A stretch of 64,000 bases of DNA from NCBI GenBank assembly GCA_963742405.1, contig CAVUMB010000001.1:1-64000 (forward strand). Direction: 5' to 3'. Numbering within the stretch: position 1 is the stretch's first letter; each line of letters begins with the position of its first letter. This document shows, piece after piece, positions 44,431 through 52,687 of this stretch. This stretch comes from JAGVSR01 sp963742405. Its GTDB lineage: Bacteria; Pseudomonadota; Alphaproteobacteria; Rhizobiales; Hyphomicrobiaceae. The notes under the pieces are model-generated. The model was not told where the DNA came from. It did no database searches and was given only the letters and a program-made list of their open reading frames with translations. The position numbers and the translations under genes were made by a program.

Positions 44431-46059
44431 ATGCCATCGAAAGACGTGAAATTCGGTCAAGACGCGCGCGATCGCATGCTGCGCGGCGTCGACATTCTCG
44501 CCAACGCGGTCAAAGTCACGCTCGGTCCCAAGGGCCGCAATGTCGTGCTCGACAAATCTTACGGCGGGCCCCGCATTACCAAGGACGGGGTGACGGTCGC
44601 CAAGGACATTGAGCTCGAAGACAAGTTCGAGAACATGGGCGCGCAAATGCTCAAGGAGGTCGCCTCCCATACGTCCGATACTGCCGGCGACGGCACCACG
44701 ACCGCCACCGTACTGGCCCAGGCGATCATCAGAGAAGGCGCGAAATCTGTTGCGGCTGGCGCGAACCCGATGGACCTGCGGCGCGGCATCGACCAGGCGG
44801 TTGCCGCCGCCGTCGAAGAACTTCGCGCCAAGGCCAAGAAGGTCACCTCCAACGCCGAGATCGCTCAGATCGGCACCATCTCGTCCAACGGCGACGCCGA
44901 GATCGGCGCCAAGCTCGCCGAGGCCATGCAGCGTGTCGGCAACGAAGGCGTGATCACGATCGAGGAGAGCAAGAGCCTCGAGACGGAACTCGACGTCGTC
45001 GAAGGGATGCAGTTCGACCGCGGATATCTGTCGCCCTACTTCATTACCAACGCCGAGAAGATGCGCGTGGAGCTAGAGGATCCCTACATCCTGCTGCACG
45101 AGAAGAAGCTCGGCGGCCTCCAGGCGCTGTTGCCGCTGCTCGAGGCGGTCGTGCAGACCGGCAAGCCGCTCCTCATCATCGCCGAGGATGTTGAAGGCGA
45201 GGCGCTCGCCACCCTCGTCGTCAACAAGCTGCGCGGCGGCCTCAAAGTCGCAGCCGTCAAGGCTCCCGGCTTCGGCGATCGCCGCAAAGCCGTTCTGGAA
45301 GATATTTCCATCGTCACCGGCGGCAGCCTCGTATCGGAGGATCTCGGCATCAAGCTGGAGAATGTCACTTTGGATATGCTTGGCCGCGCCAAGAAAATCA
45401 CGATCGACAAAGACAACACGACGATTGTCGATGGGGCTGGCCAGAAGGCCGACATTGAGGCGCGGATCAAACAGATCAAGGCGCAGATCGAGGAAACCAC
45501 GTCCGACTACGACAGCGAGAAGCTGCAGGAGCGGCTAGCGAAGCTCGCCGGCGGCGTCGCCGTCATCAAGGTCGGGGGCGCAACCGAAGTCGAGGTCAAG
45601 GAACGCAAGGACCGTGTCGACGATGCGCTCCATGCCACCCGCGCCGCCGTCGAAGAAGGCATCGTGCCAGGTGGCGGCGTGGCCTTGCTGCGCGCCATCG
45701 CCGCGCTCGCGGCTCTCAAGCCCACCAATGAGGATCAGAAGACCGGCATCGCCATCGTGCGCAAAGCGCTGCAGGCTCCTGCGCGGCAGATCTTTATCAA
45801 CGCCGGAGAGGACGGGTCGGTGATTGTCGGCAAAATTCTCGACAACGCCACGTATGCGTTTGGCTTCAACGCGCAGTCGGGAACGTACGGCGATCTCGTC
45901 GCCGAGGGAGTCATCGATCCGGCCAAAGTGGTGCGTTGCGCGCTCCAGGACGCGGCGTCCGTCGCCGGCCTCTTGATCACGACCGAAGCGATGATCGCGG
46001 AATTGCCAAAGAAGGATGCCGCGCAAGCCCCGATGCCGGGCGGCGGCATGGACTACTAG
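44431..46059 (+). CDS. groL: Chaperonin GroEL
   Basis: The 542-residue chaperonin starts at 44431 behind AGGAG. It has VTLGPKGRNVVLDKSYGGPRITKDGVTVA, AGDGTTTATVLAQAI, and the conserved VAAVKAPGFGDRRKA, VEEGIVPGGGVALLRA and YAFGFNAQSGTYGDLV strings. The C-terminal tail is short (APMPGGGMDY) compared with the usual GGM repeats. Alphaproteobacteria often have several groEL copies; this is one with its own groES. Confidence 0.96.
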   Translation: MPSKDVKFGQDARDRMLRGVDILANAVKVTLGPKGRNVVLDKSYGGPRITKDGVTVAKDIELEDKFENMGAQMLKEVASHTSDTAGDGTTTATVLAQAIIREGAKSVAAGANPMDLRRGIDQAVAAAVEELRAKAKKVTSNAEIAQIGTISSNGDAEIGAKLAEAMQRVGNEGVITIEESKSLETELDVVEGMQFDRGYLSPYFITNAEKMRVELEDPYILLHEKKLGGLQALLPLLEAVVQTGKPLLIIAEDVEGEALATLVVNKLRGGLKVAAVKAPGFGDRRKAVLEDISIVTGGSLVSEDLGIKLENVTLDMLGRAKKITIDKDNTTIVDGAGQKADIEARIKQIKAQIEETTSDYDSEKLQERLAKLAGGVAVIKVGGATEVEVKERKDRVDDALHATRAAVEEGIVPGGGVALLRAIAALAALKPTNEDQKTGIAIVRKALQAPARQIFINAGEDGSVIVGKILDNATYAFGFNAQSGTYGDLVAEGVIDPAKVVRCALQDAASVAGLLITTEAMIAELPKKDAAQAPMPGGGMDY

Positions 46060-46068
46060 GGTGATGAG

Positions 46069-46113
46069 GCAGAACTTCGCCCAATCGCTTGAGACGCCAA
46101 AGCGAAGTTCTGC
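46069..46113. terminator. Inverted repeat after groEL
   Basis: GCAGAACTTCGC and GCGAAGTTCTGC form a perfect 12-bp stem around a 21-base loop, starting 9 bases after the groEL stop and before a convergent small gene. It probably ends groESL transcription. Confidence 0.65.
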
Positions 46114-46141
46114 AACCCACGCCTCCAGCCGAACGCGCGGT

Positions 46142-46408
46142 CTATGGGGGTGCGGCCGCATCCCGCGCTTGAGCTGCGGCAAGCTCGTGTGGATCGATGT
46201 CGACGATCTGCCGCGTCAGGCTTGCCGTGCCAATTGACGGCAACGAGATCGTCGTTGACACCCGGCGATAGGCCTCGAACGAGAGCATCTCGATCAGCTC
46301 TTCCTCCGTCTCGATCGTATAGCTGCCGGCGGGCAGGAGGCCATCGACACCCTCCAGCGTGACGGGGTGTTGAAACGTCACCGTTGTCCGGTTTGAGCGC
46401 GTTGTCAT
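46142..46408 (-). CDS. Small conserved protein downstream of groEL
   Basis: The 88-residue protein reads MTTRSNRTTVTFQHPVTLEG, then LPAGSYTIETEEELIEMLSFEAYRRVSTTISLP. I recall similar proteins in Rhizobiales but no named domain. The beta-rich middle and lack of a signal peptide suggest a soluble cytoplasmic protein. It is 24 bases from the next gene on the same strand and probably co-transcribed. Confidence 0.65.
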   Translation of the reverse strand: MTTRSNRTTVTFQHPVTLEGVDGLLPAGSYTIETEEELIEMLSFEAYRRVSTTISLPSIGTASLTRQIVDIDPHELAAAQARDAAAPP

Positions 46409-46432
46409 CGCTTCTCACCCCTGTGTCGCCGA

Positions 46433-46840
46433 CTACGCTCGGAGCGTCGTTTGAAGCGCCTGCAATATTTCACGCACCCTCTCCGCCTGGTCGTCGTCGC
46501 TTGAACCGGTATCGCATGCGATCATCTCTGCGAACTGAACCGCATTTTCGAGCCAGCCGAGGAGCGCGGTGACGATGCCCTTATCGATTGCTGTCAGGTC
46601 GAAGGCGATAGCGTCGATATAGGACAGAGCACTTTGGCAGTTTGTTCGAGCCTGACTGAGATCGACGTTCCGCGTTTGCGTTTCGAGCAGGGACTCGAAA
46701 CGCTGCAAGTATCCGGCGAAGCACACCCTGACCCGTTGGAGGTCATCGGCGCATATCAGTGCCGGACGCGTTTGCGTTGTCCGCGAAGTGACCGCACGAA
46801 CGATAGGAGCCAGCTGAGGGTCGTGAAACGGATTCGGCAT
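46433..46840 (-). CDS. Hypothetical helical protein
   Basis: The 135-residue protein (MPNPFHDPQLAPIVRAVTS...) is mostly helical with a Leu/Glu heptad look from residue 60 (LLETQTRNVDLSQARTNCQSALSYIDAIAFDL). No signal peptide or known motif was seen. It probably forms a two-gene unit with the gene at 46142. Function unknown. Confidence 0.6.
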   Translation of the reverse strand: MPNPFHDPQLAPIVRAVTSRTTQTRPALICADDLQRVRVCFAGYLQRFESLLETQTRNVDLSQARTNCQSALSYIDAIAFDLTAIDKGIVTALLGWLENAVQFAEMIACDTGSSDDDQAERVREILQALQTTLRA

Positions 46841-47013
46841 GCGCTCCGACTCCAGGCGCGGACGACGTGATTTGTAACATGTTCATGCCGCTCCAGCGGC
46901 GCTAGACGTCCGATAGCCAAGAAATCGTCTGTCAGTGAACTGGGTTGCTTGGAACGCTTTAAAGCGCGGCACGTTTATCAACCATCTTCTCATATAACTT
47001 AGGAGGCTCGCAG

Positions 47014-47211
47014 ATGAACTGGGATCGGATCGAAGGCAACTGGAAGCAGTTTAGCGGTAAGGTCAAAGAAAAATGGGGCCAACTCACCGACGATGACCTC
47101 ACGAAGGTCAACGGAAATCGTGAGCAGCTTGAGGGTGTCCTGCAGCAGCGCTACGGTTATGCCAAGGACAAAGCTAAGTCTGAGATCGATCAGTGGTCAA
47201 ATGGCCTCTGA
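47014..47211 (+). CDS. CsbD-family stress protein
   Basis: The 65-residue protein MNWDRIEGNWKQFSGKVKEK, with WGQLTDDDLTKVNGNREQLEG and a C-terminal YGYAKDKAKSEIDQW, is a classic CsbD-like protein. These are small, abundant under stress, and of unknown mechanism. The start follows AGGAGG. A terminator follows at 47262. Confidence 0.92.
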   Translation: MNWDRIEGNWKQFSGKVKEKWGQLTDDDLTKVNGNREQLEGVLQQRYGYAKDKAKSEIDQWSNGL

Positions 47212-47222
47212 CAAGTTTTCCT

Positions 47223-47248
47223 AAGTTTAAGTCCCAAGTTTAAGTCCC
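47223..47248. repeat. 13-bp tandem repeat after csbD
   Basis: AAGTTTAAGTCCC occurs twice in direct tandem, just after the CsbD stop and before the terminator hairpin. Probably slippage-derived. Confidence 0.6.
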
Positions 47249-47261
47249 AAGAAATTTCAGG

Positions 47262-47286
47262 GGAGGGCTCAGAAGATGAGCCCTCC
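47262..47286 (+). terminator. Terminator after csbD
   Basis: GGAGGGCTCA and TGAGCCCTCC form a perfect 10-bp stem with loop GAAGA, followed by TATTTG. It lies about 50 bases after the CsbD stop. Confidence 0.75.
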
Positions 47287-47373
47287 TATTTGTCGGTCAA
47301 TAACTGAAAACTGAAAACCTGCGACTTAATTAAAAAGTAGCTACCCTCCTGCTCACGGCAGGGGGGTGGGGTC

Positions 47374-47733
47374 ATGAACAAATTTTACGCGCAGATCGTG
47401 GTGCGATCGGAAGTTCAATCGAGCTCACGTCTTGAGATAGAGTTTTCCGATGTTGCGGGGCAACGGCAAACTGTCAGCTTGAGCGCCGATGCGATCGCCG
47501 CGCTTGCAGAGATTGTCAGCCAGTTTTCGAAAATGCAGCCGTCGCGGGACCATTTGACGAAAATCCCGAGGCACTACGCCGTTGGTCACGGGAGACACGA
47601 ACCCGTTGTGTTGCTGCGCTTTGAGGACGAGCACGCCTATGGCCTCAGCCCCGACCAAGCCGTTCAGCTGGGAGAGGCGTTGCTGGAGGAAGCCGAAGCG
47701 ATGGCGACCGTGCGATACTCTGTTCGGCAGTAA
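47374..47733 (+). CDS. Hypothetical conserved protein
   Basis: The 119-residue protein (MNKFYAQIVVRSEVQSSSRL) has LPRHYAVGHGRHE-type strings (actual: KIPRHYAVGHGRHEPVVLLRF) and EHAYGLSPDQAVQLGEALLEEAEAM. It looks cytoplasmic, with a beta-rich first half and a helix at the end. I recall related rhizobial proteins without a name. It stands alone between two gaps of about 160 and 250 bases. Confidence 0.6.
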   Translation: MNKFYAQIVVRSEVQSSSRLEIEFSDVAGQRQTVSLSADAIAALAEIVSQFSKMQPSRDHLTKIPRHYAVGHGRHEPVVLLRFEDEHAYGLSPDQAVQLGEALLEEAEAMATVRYSVRQ

Positions 47734-47983
47734 TCCCTCGAATGATTTGACGAGCCGCCACCCTCACAGCAGATGTGCGCGGCAGCTAAGTACGTGTCGG
47801 CGCTTGGAGCGTCGACGGAAATCAAAACAGTAAGTACCGTCGACCCGCCTAAACTTTTATCTTCGTGCGTTCGGCTCGCATGAGCCTTGATGCGGCTGCG
47901 GTGTCGAGCAGGAATGCGGACCGGTTCCAGCGTTCTCCCACGAAGACTCAAAATTACGAAGGATCGAGCCTCGCGCTTGGGCC

Positions 47984-48406
47984 TCACGCTTTCTCAAGCC
48001 AATTCACCACAGCCAGTTCGGGCACCCGCTCGAACTCCCGGACGTTAGCGGTTACAACCGTAAGCCCGAGAGCGCGGGCATGAGCGGCAATGAGCATGTC
48101 GTTCGGTCCGATGGGCGTGCCCGCACCTTCAAGGCGGCCACGAATTTCGCCGTAATGTTCATCGGCAGGCGTCTCGAAAGGCAGGATTGGCAACGCATTC
48201 AGAAGCGTGCGCAGGTTAGCGCACAATCGAGGGCCGGCGTTTTGAGCCTCCAGCTTGGCCAAGCCAAACCGTATCTCCGCAGCGACAATGATACTTGTGA
48301 CAACGGCCTCCTCACCGACCGCGGCAATGCGTTCGGCACACGCGCCTTGAGGGTGTCGCGCCAGATCAGAAACAATGTTGGTGTCGAGCAGAAATTGCGC
48401 GGCCAT
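47984..48406 (-). CDS. vapC: VapC-type PIN-domain toxin
   Basis: The 140-residue PIN ribonuclease begins MAAQFLLDTNIVSDLARHP with the first acidic residue in LLDTN, then VAAEIRFGLAKLE, PIGPNDMLIAAHARALGLTVVTANVREFERV with the later acidic residues. VapC toxins cut tRNA or rRNA. The gene starts one base after vapB ends, in the usual antitoxin-toxin order. Confidence 0.9.
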   Translation of the reverse strand: MAAQFLLDTNIVSDLARHPQGACAERIAAVGEEAVVTSIIVAAEIRFGLAKLEAQNAGPRLCANLRTLLNALPILPFETPADEHYGEIRGRLEGAGTPIGPNDMLIAAHARALGLTVVTANVREFERVPELAVVNWLEKA

Positions 48407-48407
48407 G

Positions 48408-48671
48408 TCACAGCTTCACATCGCCAAGAGGGAGGAGCCCCCTGTCGACATCGGGAAGCTGTTCTTCGGTCGGTTGCATCGCTGCCAAGGCCCGTAGCAA
48501 ATTGGTACTCACCGGCGCCGCCTCGATAACAAGCCGCTCACCTTCTCTACGCAGGACAACCTCGTGACCCGGAAATTCCAGATCCTTCGGAATCCGGACA
48601 GCTTGGCTGCGCCCGTTACGAAAGAGCCGCACGCGGCGATCGGTTGAGTTAGAGTCGATGGAATGCGTCAT
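48408..48671 (-). CDS. vapB: VapB-type antitoxin
   Basis: The start at 48671 gives an 87-residue AbrB/SpoVT-like protein: VRLFRNGRSQAVRIPKDLEFPGHEVVLRREGERLVIEA, then a C-terminal toxin-binding tail. It neutralises VapC and normally represses the operon by binding its own promoter. Confidence 0.88.
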   Translation of the reverse strand: MTHSIDSNSTDRRVRLFRNGRSQAVRIPKDLEFPGHEVVLRREGERLVIEAAPVSTNLLRALAAMQPTEEQLPDVDRGLLPLGDVKL

Positions 48672-48884
48672 ATGACAAGCATCTGCACGGTGGACGCGAT
48701 GGTCAAGCACGATTTACGATGAATGAGACCAGAACTTCCTCCCGCAAGACCGCTCCAGGGTGGGTCAGACATCGACTCAAACTGCGCTTGGGCGGATAGG
48801 CTGTAAAAGGGATTTCACTGGGGTAACGATCACCGCACCCATCGCGATTGAAGTCGATCTTGAAGATTATCTTTAGAGCAAGAC

Positions 48885-49187
48885 ATGAAGACGATACGCC
48901 ATCCTGATTTGGAACCCGAACATCCCGCGCATCTGCTCGCCGAGGAGATCGCGGCGCGGTCCGTGTCGAAGGTCGCGCTTGCCAAGGCCTTGGGCGTGGC
49001 GAGGCGCACACTCTTCGACCTGCTCGAACAAAAGAGCGGGGTTTCGGCCGAGATGGCCGTCCGGCTTGAAGCCGTCCTTGGTCCTCCAGCTGAATTCTGG
49101 ATGCATCTGCAGACCGAGCATGATCTCTGGGCCGCTCGGCTCAAATTGAAATGTAAAAAGCTCAAGCCCCTCGATCGGGCCGCGTAA
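48885..49187 (+). CDS. higA: HigA-type antitoxin, apparently without intact toxin
   Basis: The 100-residue XRE protein reads HPAHLLAEEIAARSVSKVALAKALGVARRTLFDLLEQKSGVSAEMAVRLEAVLG, with the HigA-typical end EFWMHLQTEHDLWAAR. The upstream 150 bases may hold a decayed HigB: one frame ends AIEVDLEDYL just before this start, like HigB tails, but no full toxin frame exists. It is therefore a probable orphan antitoxin. Confidence 0.82.
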   Translation: MKTIRHPDLEPEHPAHLLAEEIAARSVSKVALAKALGVARRTLFDLLEQKSGVSAEMAVRLEAVLGPPAEFWMHLQTEHDLWAARLKLKCKKLKPLDRAA

Positions 49188-49229
49188 GCTCGCAAACCAG
49201 ACCCCGTTAAATCCACGACCGTTGGGAGA

Positions 49230-49283
49230 TCAACGCGACGGCTTCCGAAGGCGGACGCCTGGTCCCTGTTTGTCGTCCTGGTC
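49230..49283 (-). pseudogene. C-terminal remnant of an XRE regulator
   Basis: On the minus strand it reads DQDDKQGPGVRLRKPSR and a stop. This closely matches the end of the damaged XRE gene at 50596 (DQDDKLGPGVRLKRPLR). Nothing upstream is recognisable. It is a small leftover of a paralogue. Confidence 0.6.
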
Positions 49284-49373
49284 GAGCGCGCGCCCTGACG
49301 AACACAGCAAAGGACTGCGCAAGCTCACTATGCAGCGAGCCGATGGACGCCTGATCACCTTCGTGTTCCATCC

Positions 49374-49679
49374 TCACGCTGACGCCGATGCCAGCTTTCT
49401 TAGGCCCTTGACTTGAACAGTCTTGCGCGCCTGCCACAAGTCATAGGCGGCCTGAAGCGCAAGCCATGTCTCTGCCGTCGAGCCGACGACAGCCTCAAGT
49501 CGAACGGCCATCTCAGGTGTCACGGCCCGCTTTGTCGTCATGATATCATGCAGGGTCTGTCGACTGATCCCCAGGGACTCGGCCAAGACCGGCTTCGTCA
49601 CATTGAGCGCAGGAAAAGCATCCTTGCGGAGGATCTCACCGGGGTGAACCGGACTGATGGTCGAGTGGCGCTTGTTCAT
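49374..49679 (-). CDS. higA: HigA-type antitoxin
   Basis: The start at 49679 gives 101 residues: SPVHPGEILRKDAFPALNVTKPVLAESLGISRQTLHDIMTTKRAVTPEMAVRLEAVVG and a C-terminal DLWQARKTVQ. This is the standard HigA layout. It follows higB by 13 bases (toxin first, as in HigBA systems), and neutralises HigB and represses the operon. Confidence 0.9.
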   Translation of the reverse strand: MNKRHSTISPVHPGEILRKDAFPALNVTKPVLAESLGISRQTLHDIMTTKRAVTPEMAVRLEAVVGSTAETWLALQAAYDLWQARKTVQVKGLRKLASASA

Positions 49680-49692
49680 GACCCAAGGTTCC

Positions 49693-49977
49693 CTAGTGAT
49701 AATCCAAATAGTCCACGTCAACCGCATCGGGACCTTCGTCCGACCATGCAAATGTCAGTCGCCAATTTTTATCGACCCATACCGCATAGCGGCCCTTGCC
49801 CTTGCCTTTGAGGCGATGAAAATTCCAACCTGGGACGTCCATGGCTTCCGGGCAGGTCGCGGCATCCAGCATGCCGAGTTGGCGTCTGATCTTTTCGATA
49901 TGACGGCTATCCAGACGACGCGCATCACCCTTCCACCAGTACTTCTCCAGTGCCTTACTCCGAAAGCTTCGGATCAT
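49693..49977 (-). CDS. higB: HigB-type toxin
   Basis: The start at 49977 gives 94 residues: MIRSFRSKALEKYWWKGDARRL, MLDAATCPEAMDVPGWNFHRLKG and WVDKNWRLTFAWSD, ending VDVDYLDYH. This is the RelE-superfamily HigB, a ribosome-dependent mRNA nuclease. It leads the higBA pair. Confidence 0.9.
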   Translation of the reverse strand: MIRSFRSKALEKYWWKGDARRLDSRHIEKIRRQLGMLDAATCPEAMDVPGWNFHRLKGKGKGRYAVWVDKNWRLTFAWSDEGPDAVDVDYLDYH

Positions 49978-50013
49978 GCCGACGACCCTTTTAGACGGGA
50001 ACATGTAATGCAA

Positions 50014-50595
50014 TGGAAGACCAAGTCAAGTCATGCCTTACTTGTATTTGAGCGCAAGTCGCGCAGACGATTCCTCTTCGCTGTGCCACGCTTCCGATCT
50101 GCCTGTCGGCGATAGCCTCCATCATGGAGGGCCTCACAAGCTTTCTCGATTGATGCGGCCTATTGCCAAACCTTGAGCGCCACGGCGAAAGACCCCGCGA
50201 TAGAGATCCTGCCTCGATTAGCGCGCGACGTGCATAGGGCCCGTCATCTCTGAGAATGCAATGTGCCGCGGTTTCCGCGCCTGCAGAACCAGCCCGGTCT
50301 GCGTTCGCTCGAGGCCCCTGTACCGGTTGCCGAGGAGCCCCAGCAAAAAGCCAGTGAGTGGGCCTGCTATGGCCTTAGCGTTGTCGAAGGATGTCATGTC
50401 GAAAGAGAGCCGGTGTTGCCACGTGCCCCAAAGAAGCCTGGTGAAATATCTATCTTATCTCGTCACAACTCACCTGCCGCCTTATTGATTGCCGCCTGAC
50501 AGCGGATCACAGTTTGGTCGGATACCCCACAAGGGCCTGACTTAGCGCCTGAACTGCGGATCGCAACGACTGGACGGATGCATCGCGAGCCGAGC
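50014..50595. other. Gap without recognisable gene
   Basis: The 580 bases between higB and the damaged XRE gene hold only short frames without protein-like composition or start sites. No inverted repeat of note was seen. It may be decayed mobile DNA, given the remnants on both sides. Confidence 0.4.
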
Positions 50596-50837
50596 TCACC
50601 GCAGCGGCCTCTTTAATCGAACGCCCGGACCGAGCTTGTCGTCTTGGTCGATGAAGACTACGCCGGCCTTGACTCGAGAGCCTTCTGAATGCGAATCACT
50701 GTGTGCACCATGCTCGTCAGCTCGCCCTCCGTACTTTCTAGCCTCTTGACGGTTGCTAGCCCGACGCCGCGAGCGCTCGGCGAGTTCAGTCTGGCTGATG
50801 GCCAAGAGGCCCCGTGCCGCCCTTATCTGACTGGCAT
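50596..50837 (-). pseudogene. XRE-family regulator, frame broken at two or three places
   Basis: Joined frames read SQIRAARGLLAISQTELAERS, GVGLATVKRLESTEGELTSMV, HTVIRIQKALES and AGVVFIDQDDKLGPGVRLKRPLR. This is a short single-HTH repressor of a type common in alphaproteobacteria. Shifts lie near the start (about 50833), near 50770 and near 50675. It may be a true pseudogene or suffer the sequence errors seen elsewhere. It is divergent from the Gp157-like gene and likely controlled it. Confidence 0.65.
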
Positions 50838-50900
50838 AATCATCTCGCAGCTCTCACACGTGAGCAGACTGGCAGTTGACAGCTCAGCCTCATACGTGAT

Positions 50901-50914
50901 ACAAAATATCTTGT
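50901..50914. promoter_or_regulatory. Candidate operator before the Gp157-Rad52 genes
   Basis: ACAAAATATCTTGT is a dyad with one mismatched pair, flanked on each side by GTGATA-type direct repeats (GTGATAC at 50896 and 50915). It lies 23 bases upstream of the Gp157-like start and downstream of the divergent XRE gene. Confidence 0.5.
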
Positions 50915-50936
50915 GTGATACTAATGGTTCTTCCGT

Positions 50937-51458
50937 ATGAGTACATTCACCCGTGTCCCCGCCGCGCGTAAATCAGAGATCATTGGCTATGCTGCGGCTC
51001 GTCGCCAAATTCTCGCCGACTTTCCCGACCTCGACGATGAAACCCTCCACGACACCCTCGAGGGAATCACCGACCTCCGGCAGATGCTAGCCGAGGTCGT
51101 CCGCTCGGCACTAGACGATGAAGCCCTCGCGGGCGGGCTCTCCACACGTCTTTCCGACATGAAGGCGCGGCTTGAGCGTCTGGAAGAGCGGGCCAAGCGC
51201 AAACGGCAGCTCGTGCTGCGCGCTATGGCGGACTGCGAAATCCAGAAACTCGCCGAAGCGGACTTCACGGCGTCCGTGCGCAGCGGCGTGCCGACGCTCG
51301 AGGTCACCGTCGAAGACAAGATCCCGGCGGCCTACTGGAAGCCGCAGCCACCCAAACTCGACAAGCAAGGGATCATCGCCGCTCTCAAGACGGGGGCGAC
51401 CGTTGAGGGGGCCACCCTGCTCCCACCGCAGCTGCAATTGAGTGTGAGGACCAAGTAA
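50937..51458 (+). CDS. Siphovirus Gp157-like protein
   Basis: The 173-residue protein has the Gp157 layout: EIIGYAAARRQILADFPDLDDETLHDTLEGITDL, a helical middle MKARLERLEERAKRKRQLVLRAM, then DFTASVRSGVPTLEVTVEDKIPAAYWKPQPPKLDKQGIIAALK. Gp157 proteins come from phages and mobile elements and often neighbour recombination genes; their role is not settled. Its last base overlaps the start of the Rad52-like gene by one, so the two are co-translated. Confidence 0.88.
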   Translation: MSTFTRVPAARKSEIIGYAAARRQILADFPDLDDETLHDTLEGITDLRQMLAEVVRSALDDEALAGGLSTRLSDMKARLERLEERAKRKRQLVLRAMADCEIQKLAEADFTASVRSGVPTLEVTVEDKIPAAYWKPQPPKLDKQGIIAALKTGATVEGATLLPPQLQLSVRTK

Positions 51459-52603
51459 TGGCGTTGTCCGACAAGCAAGCCAAGGCGTTGAAGGCGAAGC
51501 TTCGCCACCAACACGTGAAGACGCGCGAAAGCCATGGAGCCACGGTTTCCTATGTCGAAGGCTGGCACGTGATCGCGGAGGCCAACCGCATCTTCGGCTT
51601 CGAGAACTGGGATCGCCAGACGCAGACGCCGGAGTGCTTGTGGTCCGAAGTCCAACGCGGGCAGACGGTCTGCTTCTATTCGGCCAAGGTGCGGATCACG
51701 GTTCGATCGGGCGACACCGTTACGATGCGTGAAGGGATCGGAACCGGACTCGGCCGATCACCCCAAGCTGAAGTGGCCCACGAGATGGCCGTGAAGGCTG
51801 CGGAGACCGATGCGACCAAGCGCGCTCTGGCGACCTTCGGCAATCCGTTTGGTCTTGCTCTCTACGATCGCGAACAGACGCACGTCACCAAGCCGCGCGA
51901 CAAGGCTCCACCGCCGGCACTTCCGTCAGCTCCCATCACCTTTTCTCTGGTCCTCGCGGACGAGCGCACCTTGGAACTGACGGATCTGGCTGCCTTTGTC
52001 GAAGCGACCCGGCGCGAGTTGTCGAAGCTCGATACGTTGGAGGCCACGTACGCGTTCTGGACGTCGAACCTCGGCGCGTTCACCGATGCCGCTCGGCTCG
52101 ACGGCAGCGGTGCAGGTGCCGATCTTGTCGCAGCGCTCAAGGATCGTCTGCGCGAAATCAATCAAGCAACGCCTGTGGCTCCATTGAACGGGCGCGGACT
52201 GCTGATCCCCAAGGAAACACGGATCCGCGATCGCGACCATCTGGCCTTCGTGGCACGCCAACCCTGCCTCGTCTGCGGCCGGCGACCGGTCCAAGCCCAT
52301 CATCTGAAGTTTGCCCAACCTCGGTCCATGAGCCTCAAAGTGTCAGACGAGTACACGGTGCCGTTGTGCAACGGACATCACGATGCCCTGCACAAATCCG
52401 GAGATGAACGGGCGTGGTGGGCCCGTCATGGGATCATCGATCCGTTGAAGTTTGCCGCACGCTTGTGGGCGGCGTCACGGAATGGGGAGCGGGAGGACTT
52501 TGACGAGGCGTCACACGCCGAGTTATTCCGGACCCAGGCCGTTGCGATAGCGGATGCTGATCCGGCTGAGTCATCGATCTCGCCCGAACACTCGGCCAAG
52601 TGA
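51458..52603 (+). CDS. Rad52/22-type annealing protein fused to an HNH-like zinc nuclease domain
   Basis: The 381-residue protein has a Rad52/22-like domain at about residues 15-145 (SYVEGWHVIAEANRIFGFENWDRQT, FYSAKVRITVRSG, EMAVKAAETDATKRALATFGN). A linker follows, then at about 265-330 a DUF968/HNH-like domain (CLVCGRRPVQAHHLKF, PLCNGHHDALHKSGDERAWW). Rad52-type proteins anneal single strands. The added nuclease-like domain has CxxC, HH and GHH metal-site residues. Both ends are intact. It forms a unit with the Gp157-like gene. Confidence 0.87.
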   Translation: MALSDKQAKALKAKLRHQHVKTRESHGATVSYVEGWHVIAEANRIFGFENWDRQTQTPECLWSEVQRGQTVCFYSAKVRITVRSGDTVTMREGIGTGLGRSPQAEVAHEMAVKAAETDATKRALATFGNPFGLALYDREQTHVTKPRDKAPPPALPSAPITFSLVLADERTLELTDLAAFVEATRRELSKLDTLEATYAFWTSNLGAFTDAARLDGSGAGADLVAALKDRLREINQATPVAPLNGRGLLIPKETRIRDRDHLAFVARQPCLVCGRRPVQAHHLKFAQPRSMSLKVSDEYTVPLCNGHHDALHKSGDERAWWARHGIIDPLKFAARLWAASRNGEREDFDEASHAELFRTQAVAIADADPAESSISPEHSAK

Positions 52604-52687
52604 TCCCGTTCTGTCGAAGGGGAAGTGGCCATCGAACGCTCAATCGTGCGGTCCCCGGCTCAACGCTCAATGTGAGGATCGAATTCC

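Noticed and set aside
48740..48880. Intact HigB toxin upstream of the orphan HigA
   Set aside because: Only a short HigB-like tail is visible in one frame, with no start and stops in the other frames; noted only as a possible remnant.
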